Assembly: GCA_900555075.1 (NCBI GenBank)
Contig: USJO01000026.1
Coordinates: 1 to 15,304 of the forward strand
Source of the DNA: an uncultured Clostridium sp.
GTDB taxonomy: Bacteria > Bacillota > Clostridia > TANB77 > CAG-508
Reading direction: 5' to 3'
Length of the DNA stretch: 15,304 nucleotides
The stretch's first letter is position 1. Each line of letters opens with the position of its first letter. The notes below the pieces were generated by a model. The model saw only the letters and a program-made list of their open reading frames with translations, was not told the DNA's origin and searched no databases. Positions 13,450 through 15,304 of the stretch are shown here, in pieces. A program made the position numbers and the translations under genes.

Positions 13450-13770
13450 TTAGGCGGAAACACATGCTAAAAAAATCGATTTATTTATTGCTGTGTTAAG
13501 CAGTTCCCAGTATTTATGCAGATTTTCCAAGTCTTGTTCATCTTGTGGTTTAGAGTGTATCCTCGTATATTTATGAGAATATAAAAGATGCAAAATTTTT
13601 GTTCTAAAAGGAGCTATCCGACAAACTCCGAACTGGTCAACATAAACGATTGCACGAAGACGATTCCCATTATACTTGAATCTCAAGTAAAAAAAACTTT
13701 TTTCTTCTCCATGCTGTCTTGTACGGATGGAAACAGTTCTAAGATCACTAGGCTCTTTAATTGTATTCAT
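13450..13770 (-). CDS. Small basic protein of unknown function
   Basis: A 106-residue protein from ATG 13770, chosen because GGAGGAAAAC stands directly before it; the open frame extends further up but without a site. I do not recognise the family. The N-terminal half, with S-I-R-T-R-Q-H-G-E-E-K-S-F-F-Y-L-R-F-K-Y-N-G-N-R-L-R-A-I-V-Y, looks like three beta strands rich in Arg and Lys, loosely recalling the arm-type DNA-binding domain of integrases. The C-terminal half is helical. There is no signal peptide or membrane helix. The base composition is visibly more G+C-rich than that of its neighbours and its codons include several rare ones, so recent acquisition is possible. It has its own promoter and an 80-base leader with three hairpins. 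It is translated by appearance, but coding status is not proven. Confidence 0.65.
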   Translation of the reverse strand: MNTIKEPSDLRTVSIRTRQHGEEKSFFYLRFKYNGNRLRAIVYVDQFGVCRIAPFRTKILHLLYSHKYTRIHSKPQDEQDLENLHKYWELLNTAINKSIFLACVSA

Positions 13771-13783
13771 GTTTTCCTCCTTC

Positions 13784-13846
13784 CCACAATTCGTGGTTTT
13801 ATAATATTTATCAACTCTTAAAGAGTATAGATTCCCCTTATGGGAA
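13784..13846 (-). other. Structured leader with three hairpins upstream of the small minus-strand gene
   Basis: Between promoter and ribosome binding site lie, in transcript order, TTCCC/GGGAA (13846-13832), ACTCTT/AAGAGT (13826-13814) and CCAC/GTGG (13796-13784), the last ending just before GGAGG. No known riboswitch is recognised. Confidence 0.5.
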
Positions 13847-13855
13847 CTCATATAC

Positions 13856-13884
13856 ATTATACCACATTATGTAAAACTTAGCAA
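13856..13884 (-). promoter_or_regulatory. Promoter of the small minus-strand gene
   Basis: On the minus strand TTGCTA (13884-13879), 17 bases, TATAAT (13861-13856). It is divergent from the tadA promoter. Confidence 0.72.
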
Positions 13885-13900
13885 ATAATAGTCAAAAAAG

Positions 13901-13929
13901 TTTACATTATTTTTATTTCGTGTTATAAT
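13901..13929 (+). promoter_or_regulatory. Promoter of tadA
   Basis: TTTACA (13901-13906), 17 bases, TATAAT (13924-13929). The site GAGGGGAT and ATG 13952 follow within 20 bases, so the leader is very short. Confidence 0.78.
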
Positions 13930-13951
13930 ACAAAAAAATGAGAGGGGATAT

Positions 13952-14401
13952 ATGGAAAAAAATTTTATGAAAGAAGCTCTAAAGGAAGCAAAAAAGGCTT
14001 ATGCAAAGAAAGAAATTCCTGTAGGAGCAGTAATTGTAAAAAAGGGAAATATTATTGCAAGAGCACATAATTTAAAAGAAACCAAACAAACAGCCCTAGC
14101 ACATGCAGAAATTCTAGCAATACAGAAAGCAAATAAAAAATTAGATAATTGGAGATTAATAGATTGCGATATATATGTAACATTAGAACCATGTAATATG
14201 TGTATGGGAGCAATAGTTTCATCAAGGATAAAGAATATATATATAGGAACATTAGATCCAAAGAAAAAAGAAAAAATAGACATCCAAAAATATAAGGAAG
14301 AATATGATGTAAATATAGAATATGGAATAATGAAAGAAGAAAGTGAGCAAATTTTAAAGGAATTTTTCAAAAAAATAAGAAAAAAATTGATAAAAATTTA
14401 A
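13952..14401 (+). CDS. tadA: tRNA-specific adenosine deaminase TadA
   Basis: A zinc deaminase of 149 residues that converts the wobble adenosine of tRNA-Arg(ACG) to inosine, an essential step for reading CGN codons in most bacteria. The zinc site is H51-A-E53 (with E53 as proton shuttle) and P80-C81-N-M-C84. The N-terminal E-I-P-V-G-A-V-I-V and the later W-R-L-I-D-C-D-I-Y-V-T-L-E-P are family sequence. The C-terminal part after I-G-T-L-D-P is more Lys-rich than in E. coli TadA but keeps the final F-F-K-K helix. GAGGGG lies seven bases before ATG. Other deaminases (guanine, cytidine) share the zinc motif, but the closeness to the SRP RNA gene, as in Bacillus (tadA-ffs-dnaX), supports TadA. Confidence 0.92.
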   Translation: MEKNFMKEALKEAKKAYAKKEIPVGAVIVKKGNIIARAHNLKETKQTALAHAEILAIQKANKKLDNWRLIDCDIYVTLEPCNMCMGAIVSSRIKNIYIGTLDPKKKEKIDIQKYKEEYDVNIEYGIMKEESEQILKEFFKKIRKKLIKI

Positions 14402-14417
14402 AGGAAAGTGATTAATA

Positions 14418-15158
14418 ATGATAATAAATCAAGACAAAAAAATAAACATAGGTGCATATATATTGGCAGTAATATTAACTATAGCATTAATAGTGGTATT
14501 TTTTATGATGTATAAATATCAAGTAGAAGGAGAGGCTGTACCACCATTTAAAATATCAAAAATGATAGTAGTAAGTTCTGCTAAAACGGAAAATTTGGAG
14601 CTAATAGATGGAGTATATAATGCAGATATAATTCAAAATAATGATATAAAAATATCCATTATAAAAAATCCAGAATACAAAAAAGAAGCCATAATAAGAA
14701 AGATAACAATAAACAATATTCAAATAGATAAAAAACAAGCAATAGGTGATATAGAAATATATAGACCATCAAGAGGTGCAAAACTATATGATTATAAAGA
14801 AGAATACAAAATACAAAACAACTTAGAATATGTTGGAGCACAAGAGACGTATCTAAAAGGAGAAAATTTAGAAATCTCAAATCAAGGTGGAATAATAGAA
14901 TTTTCAATAATAGAAAGCAATATACAAAAACTAAAATACAATGAAAATGAAACAGTAAAAGTTGATGGGACTTTATTAAGACAAATAGGAAAAGAAAGAT
15001 TATCATATAAAGTATATTTTGATTTAATAATAGAACTAGAAAGTGATTTGAAATTAAAAACTAAAATAACACTAGATTTACCAACAGGAGATATTTTTGA
15101 GAACGGAATCGAAACATTAGAGGAAACAAATATGAAAACAATATTCAAAAGAATATAA
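14418..15158 (+). CDS. Membrane-anchored protein of unknown function between tadA and ffs
   Basis: A 246-residue protein with a short cytoplasmic N-terminus, one hydrophobic helix (about residues 12-32) and a large outside domain of alternating beta strands, without cysteines or an obvious catalytic motif. I do not recognise a family. AAGGAAAGTG precedes ATG 14418, and the gene starts 16 bases after the tadA stop, so it is probably expressed from the tadA promoter. No terminator is evident after it before the ffs promoter. An uncleaved anchor with a beta-rich domain suggests an envelope or surface role, but nothing more can be said. Confidence 0.82.
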   Translation: MIINQDKKINIGAYILAVILTIALIVVFFMMYKYQVEGEAVPPFKISKMIVVSSAKTENLELIDGVYNADIIQNNDIKISIIKNPEYKKEAIIRKITINNIQIDKKQAIGDIEIYRPSRGAKLYDYKEEYKIQNNLEYVGAQETYLKGENLEISNQGGIIEFSIIESNIQKLKYNENETVKVDGTLLRQIGKERLSYKVYFDLIIELESDLKLKTKITLDLPTGDIFENGIETLEETNMKTIFKRI

Positions 15159-15175
15159 AATTTTCATAAAACTAC

Positions 15176-15204
15176 TTGATAAATTTTAAAACCCATTATA
15201 TAAT
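15176..15204 (+). promoter_or_regulatory. Promoter of the SRP RNA gene
   Basis: TTGATA (15176-15181), 17 bases, TATAAT (15199-15204). The predicted start near 15211 precedes the conserved SRP motif by about 55 bases. Confidence 0.78.
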
Positions 15205-15210
15205 AATATC

Positions 15211-15304
15211 TATAAAGTTAACCTTTGTATGGAAAGTAATTCAATAAAAAGCTATGAACCTCGTCAGGTCCGGAAGGAAGCAGCGATAAATGGTAAAATT
15301 TATG
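15211..15304 (+). ncRNA. ffs: Signal recognition particle RNA (3' end cut by window)
   Basis: The apical S-domain signature GTCAGGTCCGGAAGGAAGCA (15264-15283), followed by GCG, is unmistakable for bacterial SRP RNA, which with Ffh targets membrane and secreted proteins to the translocon. The bases before and after (GAACC, and GGTAAAATTTATG) can begin to pair into the long stem. With a start near 15211 the tip lies about 55 bases in, as in the short 4.5S type, rather than the 100 or more expected for the long Alu-containing Bacillus type. The 3' strand continues beyond 15304. Confidence 0.92.

Noticed and set aside
13999..14370. Minus-strand open frame of 123 codons inside tadA
   Set aside because: It is fully covered by TadA with intact zinc motifs and has no initiation site; it is a shadow.

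Overview
The window reads as chromosome of a low-G+C, probably endospore-forming Clostridia-type Firmicute. The support is A/T-rich codon use, Gram-positive style ribosome binding sites and consensus sigma-A promoters, a sporulation sigma factor SigH, a spore photoproduct lyase, a membrane-anchored thioredoxin with CcdA, a sortase-type surface protein, and tadA close to the SRP RNA gene. Species cannot be named from the sequence.

Layout. 1-323: 3' part of an Hsp20 gene and its terminator. 423-1571: promoter and a two-gene ccdA-thioredoxin operon. 1626-3286: an IS1182-like insertion sequence with hairpin-forming terminal inverted repeats and a leftward transposase. 3287-5417: splB convergent with an S66 (LD-carboxypeptidase/MccF-like) peptidase, sharing one hairpin over both stop codons. 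5447-5507: back-to-back promoters. 5530-7637: ylmH, a YefM/YoeB-type toxin-antitoxin pair and an Amidase_6 protein. Here a 53-bp hairpin repeat flanks the toxin-antitoxin stretch. 7679-8455: sigH with promoter and terminator. 8475-8551: tRNA-Arg(CCU) on the minus strand. 8846-13389: a very large repeat-containing surface protein with IPQTG anchor, whose signal peptide is out of frame with the body. 13450-13770: an unrecognised small minus-strand gene with a structured leader. 13901-15304: tadA, a membrane-anchored protein of unknown function, and the beginning of the SRP RNA gene, cut by the window end.

How parts fit. CcdA and the anchored thioredoxin form an extracytoplasmic thiol-reduction pair. 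SigH and SplB point to a sporulation programme. YlmH, TadA and SRP RNA serve translation and protein targeting. The most unusual signals are three. First, a 61-bp exact copy of the sigH 3' end plus terminator lies between the thioredoxin stop and the IS. Second, the toxin-antitoxin cassette lies between two near-identical hairpins, one of which holds the ribosome binding site of the amidase gene. Third, there is a one-base frame offset between signal peptide and body of the giant surface protein. No wholly new defence or catalytic system is evident.
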